Position numbers and translations under genes: made by a program. Under the pieces are notes generated by a model. That model did no database searches. It saw only the letters and a list, made by a program, of their open reading frames with translations, and was not told the origin of the DNA. Positions 21,228 through 32,600 of a stretch of 64,000 nt of DNA are shown in pieces. How positions within the stretch are numbered: the first letter of the stretch is position 1; each line of letters begins with the position of its first letter. This DNA comes from Mugil cephalus (taxonomy: Eukaryota; Chordata; Actinopteri; Mugiliformes; Mugilidae): positions 37,987,599-38,051,598 of the forward strand of contig NC_061770.1 of assembly GCF_022458985.1 (NCBI RefSeq). The letters run 5' to 3'.

Positions 21228-24200
21228 ATGGCTGCGTGCGGCAGGAGCCCGCTACTGGTGGCGATTCCTCTGTGGATGTGTTTTGGGAGAGCTGGTAAAT
21301 ATATATATATATGTATATCTGTTTATATATCGTATAGTGAATGTGGTGTCATGTCCACGTAACTTTTAACTTGACTCATTAGTTTGTGAAGATGTTTGGT
21401 TGATCGTCTTAACTTTAAAAAAAAGAAGGAGGCTGAAGCGGAAAATGTGTATTTTACATAAATCTAATGAGTAAAATTAATCTGCTTTGTTTGTACATAA
21501 CAAGCCTCAACTAAGTTTTTATAAACTCATATATATGTATAATGTGTGTGCGTATATGTGTATGTGGGCTACATTTTTTTATCAAGAGCGCTGAGGTTTT
21601 TTTCTGACATTTGGTCTTAATTCCGCTCAGTGTAGGCAGCTGAAACGTAGCCACCACTTTACAGTTCCTGTGAAAAGAGAAACTGACCCCATTGGTTCGC
21701 GTTAGTTGTGGTGAGGAGGATGCAATACGCATGCAAGGGGTTGGGAGGGGAGGGAGGAGTGTGTGTGGGGACGGGGGGGGCATGGGCACTTTTTTCTTTT
21801 TCTTCTTCTTTTTTTTTTTTTTCTCTAACCACCACACTTGTTGAGCCACCTCTTCTCATGCACGTCCTGCCTCGGACAAGCGAGTTGAGATGCCTCCGAA
21901 CCGTGTGCATTTTGCACCTTCGTCATCGCGGTAACTGCCTCTAAAAAAAGACACACACAAAAAAAAAACAAAAAAAACAATTAGTGTTTGATGAATGCGC
22001 TGTGCAGTTTTCACAGTTTTCAAAACAACGTCCCTAGAAAGTTGATTTGTGAAGGTGAAATGTCCTGCAGAGACGCAGAGGTTATCGGGCCTCCTAATGA
22101 GCGGTTAGTGCTGGTTTGAATTCAATCAGTTAGAAAAATACAACTATTTTAACTCAGTCATCTTTCTCGTCTCACATGACGGTAACAAGATGGCGGACGG
22201 TTTGTTGGCAACATTTCCACTATTTTGTAGCTCAAACGATTTATTATTCTCAGAGCAACAGGTTCTAAAAAATCATTTTTACTTTTTACAGCATTTTCTT
22301 GTATGTTTGAGAAACTCCAGCCGGTTTATTAAGTAATTCTTCACCTGAAATATACAAGTTTTTATTCAAAAACAACAACCGACTGACCTACTTCTAATAC
22401 CCTGTGGTCCCCAGCGCAGTTTGAGGGGAAGAAAATTTAAGGTCAATTTCTTTTTAACTGCTCTGCGTCTTCGGTTGATTTAATATCAACGCCTCAGATT
22501 AATTAAAGACGCCACCGGAGTTGGGCCAGACTTGTTTCTTGTTTTTCACGTAGTACAGAAGGAACAGTATGGAAAGGCATGCGGCGCGCGTTGCTCGCAC
22601 ATTAATATCACACCATAGGTTCTGTTTGAGGCCTTAGTCGGTGCTTACAGCTTCCTCTGAGCCCCGCACTTGCTCGTGAGTTGCGGAAACCAAAAGAAGA
22701 TGTCAGCGCAGATAATTCACCGCATCTCACAGGGCTCAGATGCTGCACCGACATGAACTCCGTCTCAAACGGGGCAGGTTGTCTGGGGTCTCGGCTGGAT
22801 AAACCCCTCGTCCGTCCGCACGTTCGGAGCCAAAACAAAGTACGTCAGAGCCAGTGAGGCTGCTTTGACAGGAAGGCTGCGTTTGGAATTAAGACCATGA
22901 GGAAGTATCATCATGTGATTTTCAGACTTTAGAGAAGTGATTCATTTCCTTGAGTTAGTGACAGAAGTATCGAACCTGATGTCAGTTCATGACATGGAAG
23001 AATTACATTTGTATTAATTTGGATAAGCTGCTTTGCAAGACCAGTTATCCTCAAACAATTAAAATAAATAACACACGACAGCAAATTTTCAGTGCTTAAT
23101 TGCAATTCTTTAACCTTAACGGACATTTGTGTCCATTTGGGCAAAATCTTCCCCTTTCGTTTGGCTGCCATTTTGGCTGTGTTGGTGCATATGGCACATT
23201 TTTTGTAACAAAGTTTACCTCTACACAAATTTTGAAATCAAAACAAATAAATTAATTAATACCAATAGATCAACAGAACGCTGTGGAAATATTTTTACCC
23301 CTCTCTTGTAAATTCAGTGGAGAAAAACGTCCACTCCCAAAACTACTTTAAAAACTTAACGGATTAATATTTGTTTCTGATTTTTTTTTCTGCATAAGTC
23401 TCTAAAACCACTTCAGCACTTATTTGAAGTCACTGTTGTTTTTACAGAAAAAACAAACAAAAAAACGAATAACTAGCTATTTTCCGTAAAACTAATGTTG
23501 TGTGGCTGGGGCATTTTTTTATTTAAATTTATTTATTTTCAGATCAGTCTTGGGTATGACCAAGATTATCTAAAATATTAATTTGATTGCATTATTAGTT
23601 TTTGTGTACCATCAAATTTCAAATTTACTGTCCTCCTGTAACCGTAGCGGACAAAAATGTCCCATTGACTTCCATTAAAACTGAATTTTTTAATCTCAGC
23701 CGTGACACAATAAAATCATGCAACATTAGGGTTTATGAGAAAAATGGTCAAATTTGTTTATTTTTAGTGTTCAACACTAAAATCAGCCTTTTCCCTGTTA
23801 TAGGGCCTATGAAAAAAATTATTTCATTAATTTTTGCGCTTGTGTTATTGAGCTTAGCTGGCTTTTTATGAGTGCGTGTGTGTGTGTATTCAAAGCCATA
23901 TGGTATTTTGCAAAAAAAAAAAAATTGTCATTTTTTTTGTCTGCTAACGTTAAAAGAGGGTAGTAAATTAAACAGGTATCTAAGGGCTAAAAGTTGCGAT
24001 TAATTAAGCGTAAGATGCGTTCAAAACTATCAGGCAAAAAAGTACGTAAAATAATCATTAAATGTGACAAAACTTTTATAACTAACTAACTTCATTAGTC
24101 TGGTTTTAATTATTTAAAAAAAAAAAAATTACCTAAGTTACGTATTAAAGTAATTTATCCACGAGCTGTTTCGATTATGTCATACGTTTGATTTATAATA

Positions 24201-26594
24201 AACACATGATTCCAGCCACAACATGAAGGGGTCTGAACTTGATTTTACGGTATGTATATATCAAATATTTTTTCTGTGCTTACTTCAAAGAATATTTTTT
24301 TTTAGCTGATACCTTTTATCTAAATTGTACATTTTGCTGAATAACTATGAAGTACTTCCTGCAGCATTTCCGCTGTAAAAGATTTAACACTCATCAAGTC
24401 CTTTTATTGTGTTTAATTTTTAATGTGAGGACGAGACAAAAGATAAACATTATGTTAAAGCTGGTTTTTTTTATAAAAAAAATAATCCTGTAGGCGTCAA
24501 TAAAAGCACATTTTATAAAGAATTTATACAAATTTGAATCTAAATTATATTCTGTACATACTGTACTGTGGGAAGTGATTGCTAGTCATTATAACTTCAA
24601 CAGATCAGATACAGGAACCACAGAGGACTAAGAGTGTAGTCTTTCTCAGATTTCCTTTCCCCCCTCCTCCATATTATGTTAAAATAAACATGCATGTTAT
24701 AGTGGTACCACACAAAAAAAATGGCACTATTTATCTTCCATACTGTACAATTGTTAATCCACGCAGTTTGCTTTATGCACAATGTAGCCCTAATTTCTGT
24801 CGTCGTTTCACAATTAAGATGGTGACATTCCCCGTTACCTAACAAGAGAGTTCTGTAAGTGACGTTCTAACGGTGCCAACTATTCCTGAGAAAGTAATTG
24901 CCACAAGATGTGACGTGTGAAGTAAACTGCAAAGGGTCACGTTCATGTGTTCACTTTGAAATGATTACGAAGCTGTTCTTATGTTGCTAATGACTGATTC
25001 TCTTGTGCTCCCTTAGCTGCTCTGGCCGAACCTGAGATCTGTTATGTGCTGGACGGCATCCTCTTTTTGTACGGCATCATCCTGACAGCCCTCTACTGCA
25101 AGATCAAGGTTTGATTAAAACAAATACAACCTTTTATTTTATTTGAAATAAAAGCTGGGAATACTAATTATGGATGAATACCAAAAAGTTGTACTCATTT
25201 TAATTTATAGTCTATACAGAGTTTATATGAGTTACCTCTTTATAAAAGGCAACTATTTGAGAAAAATCGAAACACTAAGATATGAAAATTAATTAAAGCA
25301 AATATCTAAAAGACTTTAACATTAACTTTTTGATCAAATAATAATAATGCAGTGACGAAATGGTATGAATCCTTAAATGAGTCTGGAGAGGTTCACACAT
25401 AAGTAAATAAATAAATAAGTAAATAAATAAATACATACATACATACATATATACATACATACATACATACTTACATAAAACAAGCTGCAGTTGCCACTTT
25501 TAGCCTTAAGTGTCGCCAAAGGGAATCTTCTAGATGGCTTCTTCAATGAGTGTAAAATAGGGTGTCATCAGCAAAATCATACATATACAGGTGATAATGG
25601 ACTGTGGTTATGTCATCACTGACGTACTGATGTCAGTAGTGACTGTAGATTATAGTGTTTAGAGTACTTGGTCATTATTCTCCTGTGCTGCATGTTTTAA
25701 AAAAGAATCACATGTGAAGCCAGGACAGTGCTGATATCTTAAAAGACAAAAAGAAAAAAACGGGACATGTAAAAACATGTTTAAAAGTACTTTTAAAGTG
25801 GCAGTCTTGATTATTTTGGTTTCATTCTCTCTAGTGTCTGGTGAACAGTAGTAGGGGAAGGGTGGTTTTGACACTCATTTCAAGAAGTGTGACTATGTCA
25901 GTTTAGCATTAGCTCTGGCAGAGAGATAACTGCTGCGTAGCTAACAGCGCTTAGCTTGTAATGTTGATTAAAAAAATACTGAACATTTGACATTTACTAA
26001 AAGTAAAATTTTCTTAGAGACTGTTGCTTTAACCCTGAAACTAAAATATTTGCCCCTTCCATAATATAACTTAAATAATTTTGTTTGTTTGTGTCGCGTG
26101 TTTGGCTGTTGTCTCTAACTGAGGACTGTCTTCCACAGATCTCAAATGCTAAAGAAGCTAACCATGGGAAAGGAAAGCCAAAGCAGGTCAGGATGACCAC
26201 GTAGATACAGCACACAAACACACACAAAGGGCTGAAATGCACACAAAGACACGGCCGTGCTTTGTGAAAATGTTCGTGCAGGACCAGAGGCGCATGTAAC
26301 ACCACCGCACCACAAAGTGAAGTTTCAGCTAACTATTAAAATAATCTCACTGGTCAGGTCAAACCTCAGGGGATGAACGCTGAGGTTTGAAGATGAATTG
26401 TCACATATCATACCCACATACACCTATTGTGTTAGTTTTTTGTTGTTTTTTGTTTTTTTGTTTTTTTAATTCGCAGCCTTTGTGTTTTGTGGGTAGTTAA
26501 ACTTGTACGATGCATCCGGTCCAGGAAGTTTCAATTTGCTGAGAGGGCTGAGAAGCTGCGGTCCCACCAGCTGCAACTTCACTGCAATATACAC

Positions 26595-26636
<42 letters not shown>

Positions 26637-27910
26637 AGTATTAATTGAAAGTACTTTGCCTCTCATTGGCTGGTAGCAATGTGTCGGTACGTATAGGATC
26701 TCGCATACTCAGTTTCCAGATGCTTTAAATGACTCCAGAAGTTTATAAGAACATGATCATGTGTGTCATATCTGAGTGTGTTGTGCGGCTGTTGAGTAAG
26801 TTTGTAAAGCTTAAGGCAATTAGTAGAAGCTGACGATGCTCCGGTTTGGAAAGATTTTTTGAAGGAATCAAGTCAAAGTCCAAAGGAATCACATCAAGTC
26901 AGGGAAGGACCAACGCATTGGCGTTAGGAGTTAATCAGGAAGCCATATTTTTGTGATGTAAAAGTGAAGATATCGCTGAGGGACTGATCACTACTCTTGA
27001 ATATAACACTAATCTAGGTTTTTGCTCCCTCAACATGCTGTAGTGTTGTAATTAAAAGTATTTTGGTAGCAGTGTGTTAGTACGACTAGGTTCTTTCATA
27101 TTCGGTGTACGGTTGCGAGCAAACACTTGCACGGAGCTTTAAATGGCTCAAGAAGATTGTGAGAATATGATCACGTGTCATATCTGATCTAAGATGATAT
27201 TAAAGAGGAACTTCCACGACCGCGACACTGCTCAGCTTTGTAAATGGTGTGTTGTGCAGTTGCGTAAGTTGCAAGTTTGTAAAGCTTAAGGCAATTAGTA
27301 GCAGCTGATGAAGCTCTGGTTGGGAAAGGATTTTCTGAAGGAATCACATCAAGTCAGGGAACACATTGGCATCATGAGACATCCGGGAAGTTTTTGCGGT
27401 GTGAAAGTAAGGAAGTCTCTGAGGCTAAGTACTAAACCCGAAAGGAAATTACCATCTAAGGAAATGTGGAAAGAGCAACTCTCCTGTTCACGCATCTCAC
27501 GCTTGAAAGTTTACTCGCAAAATACACACAGACATTTTTTTTTTCTTTTTTCTTTTTGTCCCCTCAACATGCCGCCGTTCTGTGTTCTGTTCTACTGTTT
27601 CTATTTTAGCCGACTGAGACCTCGCTGTGCGAGCGCTCGGCTCTGCTACTCTCTGGCTTACATCATTTCTCACATAGCTGAACATAGAACAGAGGTTTCT
27701 CAAAACGACACCTTGTCTCACCTTTGTCCTTGTCTCCCCCCCTGACAGAATGTGGAAGAGGGCATATACACGGTGAGTCTTGAAATCGGATCGAATATTT
27801 TTATTTAACTAATTAACTATAAACCGGAAACGCTAAATTTTCTATTCCCCCTTCAGGGTTTGACTCCGCGTGCCCAGGACACATACGAAACCATCGGCAT
27901 GAAGAAGTGA
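21228..27910 (+). CDS. fcer1g: Fc receptor gamma chain, ITAM signalling adaptor
   Basis: Disulfide-linked dimeric adaptor that pairs with Fc and other activating immune receptors and signals through Syk. Exons: 21228-21294, 25017-25108, 26139-26186, 27749-27772, 27857-27910; 285 nt, 94 residues (human 86). Features in order: signal peptide from exon 1 (about residues 1-26), a short ectodomain with the dimer cysteine in EICYVLD, and a transmembrane helix whose Asp pairs with the receptor arginine. A basic cytoplasmic stretch follows, then an ITAM (YTGL, seven residues, YETI). The ITAM is split by an intron: exon 4 is a 24-nt microexon ending just after the first tyrosine and threonine. The exon 2 donor is a weak GTTTGA. 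The transmembrane block closely matches FcR-gamma and not CD3 zeta, which has three ITAMs. Gene order next to ndufs2 matches the human 1q23 locus. Confidence 0.96.
21295..25016. other. fcer1g intron 1 with an old dispersed repeat
   Basis: A 3.7-kb intron with no supported gene. About 22930-24000 resembles one degenerate element: it contains CTTAACGGACATTTGTGTCC near 23118 and GTAGCGGACAAAAATGTCCC near 23645, i.e. repeated GGACA-N-TGTCC palindromes. The rest is AT-rich, with homopolymer runs near 21795-21825. Confidence 0.45.
25398..25471. repeat. AAATA / ACAT microsatellite
   Basis: Tandem AAGTAAATA and AATA units followed by (ACAT)n-type units in fcer1g intron 2. Simple repeat without coding meaning. 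Confidence 0.9.
26597..26632. repeat. (ATT)n microsatellite
   Basis: About eleven uninterrupted ATT units in fcer1g intron 3. Confidence 0.95.
26690..27360 (+). repeat. Two-copy local duplication in fcer1g intron 3
   Basis: The segment with AAGCTTAAGGCAATTAGTAG at 26807 recurs at 27282, a shift of 475 bp. Matching flanks include TTTAAATGRCTC, GAACATGATCATGTG / GAATATGATCACGTG, and GGAATCACATCAAGTCAGGGA. The copies have diverged by substitutions and small indels. Non-coding. Confidence 0.85.
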
Positions 27911-28640
27911 CGTGATGGAGGGGAAAGTCCAATTTTCTTCTTTCTTTTTTTGTTGTTGTATTTAAGTATTGCATATCACATTGTGCTTAGATGTTGGAGA
28001 TTTCGTACGCCGGGGATGTTTATTTCCCCTTTTTTTTTTTTTTTTTTTTTTTTGCTTTTGTAGAGTGAGGAGACGGAAAGAGGGAGGAGGAGGGGAGGCC
28101 ATGTGTTGTATGGGCTTCACTGCTTGTTGCACATATTTAAGTTTAAGGCAAACAGATTTTTATAACTGCAGTGCTTAAAAGACATTTTTATATTGTGTAT
28201 TTCCCCCTTTTCTTTCAAAGAAATGTACTTTTTTTGTTTGCGTGTTTGTTGTAACATACGTTGTGAGCGTTTTGTGATGACTGGCCCCAACTAACTTCCC
28301 TCTACGGACGATACATTTCACTTCCTTTATTTTTGAACTTTTTTTTTTTTTTTTCTTTGGTGCAACATGTCCGTAGTCGCGCCATAAGATGACATCTGTT
28401 ATTTGGGGGAAAATTGCAAAAGATGGAGGGAGGAAAAAAAAAAATGAGCCAGGGAGTGTTTCCTGTACACCACAGGATGGCAGTGATGGTGCAACTGGTT
28501 CCTTTACCTGTGTCTGTGTTCACACACAAACACACAAAAAAAAAAACACAGCTAAAGTTATTTTCTATTTAAACTGCTTCTTGTTGGAAGCTGTTACTTG
28601 TACATAAAGACATTTGTGGATTAAATAACTCTCTGTCTGT
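27911..28640 (+). other. fcer1g 3' UTR
   Basis: T-rich trailer after the stop, with homopolymer T runs (28027-28053, 28338-28354). Candidate poly(A) signals are ATTAAA at 28620-28625 and AATAAA at 28718-28723. From 28730 to about 29100 there is no recognisable feature. Confidence 0.5.
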
Positions 28641-29099
28641 CTCTGGATTAAATATTAAAGTAGCAACCTCACGCCTCCTGTGAATGCATTTTGGTCCATA
28701 TACAAAAAAAACCCCTAAATAAACATAACATTCCTTACCTAACGTAGCCCAGATTATAACACGTAAACCTGCTGTGTTTGTAAAATAACATCACAATGTC
28801 AATACGAAAAGTATCTGTGTCATTCCCCAGATTGTTGTACGTGATCCCATTCCATTAAAAATAAACAAAAAGGTCGTCACAATGTGCTCTATTATCATTA
28901 TTTTTATTTGAGACGCAGCTCCTGTGTTTTGCGATTAGCCGTCTGAAACGAAGGGGATTAATTTGTTTTTTCATCACCAGGGAGGAGGCTCCTTTAGTTG
29001 TGGTATCGGCGTGGCTATTATGAAGTTGAAACTGCCTCTTTGTGCCTGGTTTTCAGCCGCCTCTGCTCTGAGCGGAGCAAGTAAAGACGGGAAAAAGTA

Positions 29100-29635
29100 T
29101 AACTGTCATGTTGCCTCGACCAAACCGGAAAGGTGACTTTTTTGTTGAGTGTGTGTGGTGTGTGTGTGTGTGTGTGTGTGGGTCGCTAGGTGTGTGTCTG
29201 TCAGAGAGAAGCAGAAGAGGGAGGGAGAGAGAGAGAGGAGTAGCACAAACAGGTGTATCCCGAACAGGTAAAGCCGCGTGAAGCTGCGCCTTCTTTTTCT
29301 TAATAAATGGCAAACAGGATGGCGTGGTCCTAACAAACCGAGGATTTACACTTTCCACGAGGACTGAATAGCACGACCGCGGTATTCTGTGGCCCTGGGC
29401 TGGATTTTAAAAAAGGATCTTTTCCTTAAAACAACAACAACAACAACAAGGACGGCGACGAGGAGGATGATCCGGCCCCACGAGGCATGAGTGCGCCTCA
29501 GTGCTTCATGCCTGCCCGGTCATTTAGGATCGTATTACCTGGACTGATGAGCTTTTTACTCTAGCGCTGAAACTGTCCCAGCTTGTGCACAATTAACAAC
29601 AAATTAAAAAAAAGCAAAAGAAACTGGCCAGGAGA
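29100..29635 (+). promoter_or_regulatory. nectin4 upstream / leader region with two overlapping uORFs
   Basis: GC-richer than its surroundings, with a (GT)n run at about 29150-29180. Two short open frames precede the main ATG: 29467-29490 (8 codons including stop) and 29487-29564 (26 codons including stop), overlapping by the shared ATGA. If transcription starts upstream of 29467, both would precede nectin4 translation. The transcription start itself cannot be read from sequence. Confidence 0.4.
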
Positions 29636-32600
29636 ATGACATCTCAGCTGAGCAGACGCTCCCTGTGTCTCTGTGTCCTCTGGATCTTTGGTAAGATGAC
29701 TTTAAATGAAGCCTGAATGACATTATTCAGTTAAAATCCTCTACACTTCTAAACTTTATGTCAGACCTACTCGTAACGCAGCAGCCTGACAGTTAGGAAA
29801 TGGATTCGAAATGTGTTAATTGTGAATAATTGGCGACTATTTTGGGTTTCTGTAGGCCCTCTGTAGGTGTCTCATGCATATTCATGAGGTGAACTATTTG
29901 TACAGGGGGCCTTATTTTGTCAAGAGCAGACTTAGCTGGAACAGAGCTGTTAGAAAAACACCTCGAGATCTGAGTGCGATATTTCAGGAAAAACTGGTTG
30001 CTGTTGATCAATCCCTCCTACTGTCTGATTCACTGGAGCTGCATGGACCCTCCTAGTGTGTGTGTTTGTTGCTTAAGTGCTTAAGACTATCACAAAGTCA
30101 CTATGTAGCACAACATACTGCATTATACTGCTTTATTGTATCATCTACATGTTGTAAGTGGTCGTAAGTGTGTAAATATTAACACAGCGGTTAGTAGGAG
30201 CACGGCTTAAGAAAACCCTTAAATCCGGCACATAAAGGCAGGATAGGCCCAGTGTCATTCCAGTAATGTGGGTCAGTCGGATTCCTAAGTGGGCTTTAAA
30301 CACTGCGGCGGCAAATGCGGAAAAAAAAAATACAAACCACACACCTGTCTCCGGCTGTACACTCATCAGGGCTGATGGTAAATACATGAATCACTGAGCG
30401 TACCTGAGCAGATTCTCACGTACCGGGGTGTTGAATCTCTGACACTCCCACAGCAACAAATCAAAACACGAGCGTATAGACAGGTAACTAATAAACGTTC
30501 AATTACTTGGTGAACATCTGATTCAAACGTGATTCGGGTTTCCTGGGAAGTTAGTGTGGTTTTATTTCCCAACAGCCCTCCAAAGAAAAAGGAAAAAAAA
30601 AAGTGAGCAAGAGTAATAAAAACGAATGAACAAATGGAGTTTCATTCATCGTCTCGGCCTTGCAACTTGGACAGGGTGCTGCAACATTTAACATTTAACA
30701 CGTTCCACAGAAAAGAAATCTTTTTACTATTACTCTAGTGGCCCTGTAGTGGTGTTGCCGTTGTGTTTTGTGTTTTTGAGAGGAATTCACGTCCCCATCA
30801 GCATTCATTATTACACAAAACTGAGCAGTCAGCTGGCAGTTAGCAACCAACAAGAAGACACCAGCTAACTAGCCTAGCCAACAACAGTACATAAAAAGTA
30901 ATGGAATATGCCACTACATTTCAACCAACACTTCTCCCTTGTGCAGAAGAAAAAGAGCTTGGTAAATATTAGCTAAGTATCATGCTAATGGTAACTCAAA
31001 ACACAAAGAAGAGAGATCATTTCGCTATTAATCTAGAGCCCCTGTAGTGGTTGATATTTGTGTCTTTTGACAAGACACCAGCTAACTAGCCTAGCCAACA
31101 GCAGTAGGCCCATGAAATCCCGTTCCCCAGTAGAGTGTGAGCATTTCAACCACCTTGACAACACTTCTCAGTAGTATGTATATCAGGGTGAATAGTAAGA
31201 AAAAAATATATCATTCTCCAAGACTCCCTAAAATGCTAAACTACAGTTGTGAGCTTGGTAAACATTAGCTAAGTAACATGCTCATGCTAACTTAAAACAC
31301 ACAAACTCTTGTGTGTCTTTGAGAGGAATTCATCAGTAATTCATTATTACGCAGGATAAGATGGTACAATCCCGAGGCAAAACACCTTTAATCTGAAAAA
31401 CCGACCAGCAGGCTAGCAGTCAGCTACCGACTAGCAACCAACAAGAAGACACCGGCTAACTAGCCTAGCCAAGTATGTATATCAGGTGAATAGTAAGAAA
31501 AATATCATTCTGCAAGACTCCCTAAAATGCTAAACTACAATTGTGAGCATGGTAAACATTAGCTAAGTAACATGCTCATGCTAACTCAAAACACACAAAC
31601 TCTTGTGTGTTTTTGAGAGGAATTCATCAGTAATTCATTATTACGCAGGATAAGATGGTACAATCCTGAGGCAAAACACCTTTAATCTGAAAAAACCGAC
31701 CAGCAGGCTAGCAGTCAGCTACCGACTAGCAACCAACAAGAAGACACCGGCTAACTAGCCTAGCCAACAGCAGTATGCAGTATGTGTATCAGGTGAATAG
31801 TAAGAAAAAATATCATTCTCCAAGACTTCCTAAAATGCTAAACTACAACTGTGAACATGGTCAATATTAGCTAAGTAGCATGCTAATATTAGCTCACACT
31901 GTGTCTTTTTGTGTTGGTGGAATTCCACCACTGACACTGCAAAGAAAAAAAAAGACTTGATTGAAGCTACCGTGCCAAAACTGAGGCGTTGATCCTTCTG
32001 TAGTGAAACTAAAAATGTTTCAAACGCTTGCGAAAGCAGATACTGCATCTGTATCAGAACAAGTTCAAACAGCTTTTTACCTGATAACTTCATTCTCAGC
32101 TGACTGATTAAAAAAAGGGGGAGGGGAGGGGGTATCTCTGCTGGGATAAAGTTAGACACACACAGACACACACAAAGGCTGTGATATTATGAATTTATGG
32201 TTAATTTTAGTGTTTGTGGGGAATGATCCTTTAGCTAATTTCCCAGTCTCATTATCGATCACCTGCATCACGAGCTCCGTGTGCAAAGAGCAGTGATGTA
32301 AGAAGAGCTGTCAAGGGCAAACATTATCCATTGTTTGCCTTAGCAGAACGTCCCCAAAAACTGAATTCGGTTTTGTTTCGGAGGCGTGCCAAGACAAATG
32401 TCAACCTGACAGGTGCAAACAGACTCTGTCTCTCTTGCAATTTATCCATTAAAACGCAGGTGACAGGGATCAACTTTCAGTCGTTGCGGCGTCCCGTGAG
32501 GACATAATGAGTTTGCTGGAGGACAGTAAAAGATAAGGCTGTTTGTAGATGCTGATCCAAAAGGTAAAATCAGAGAAAAGAAATATATAGCGTTGCATTC

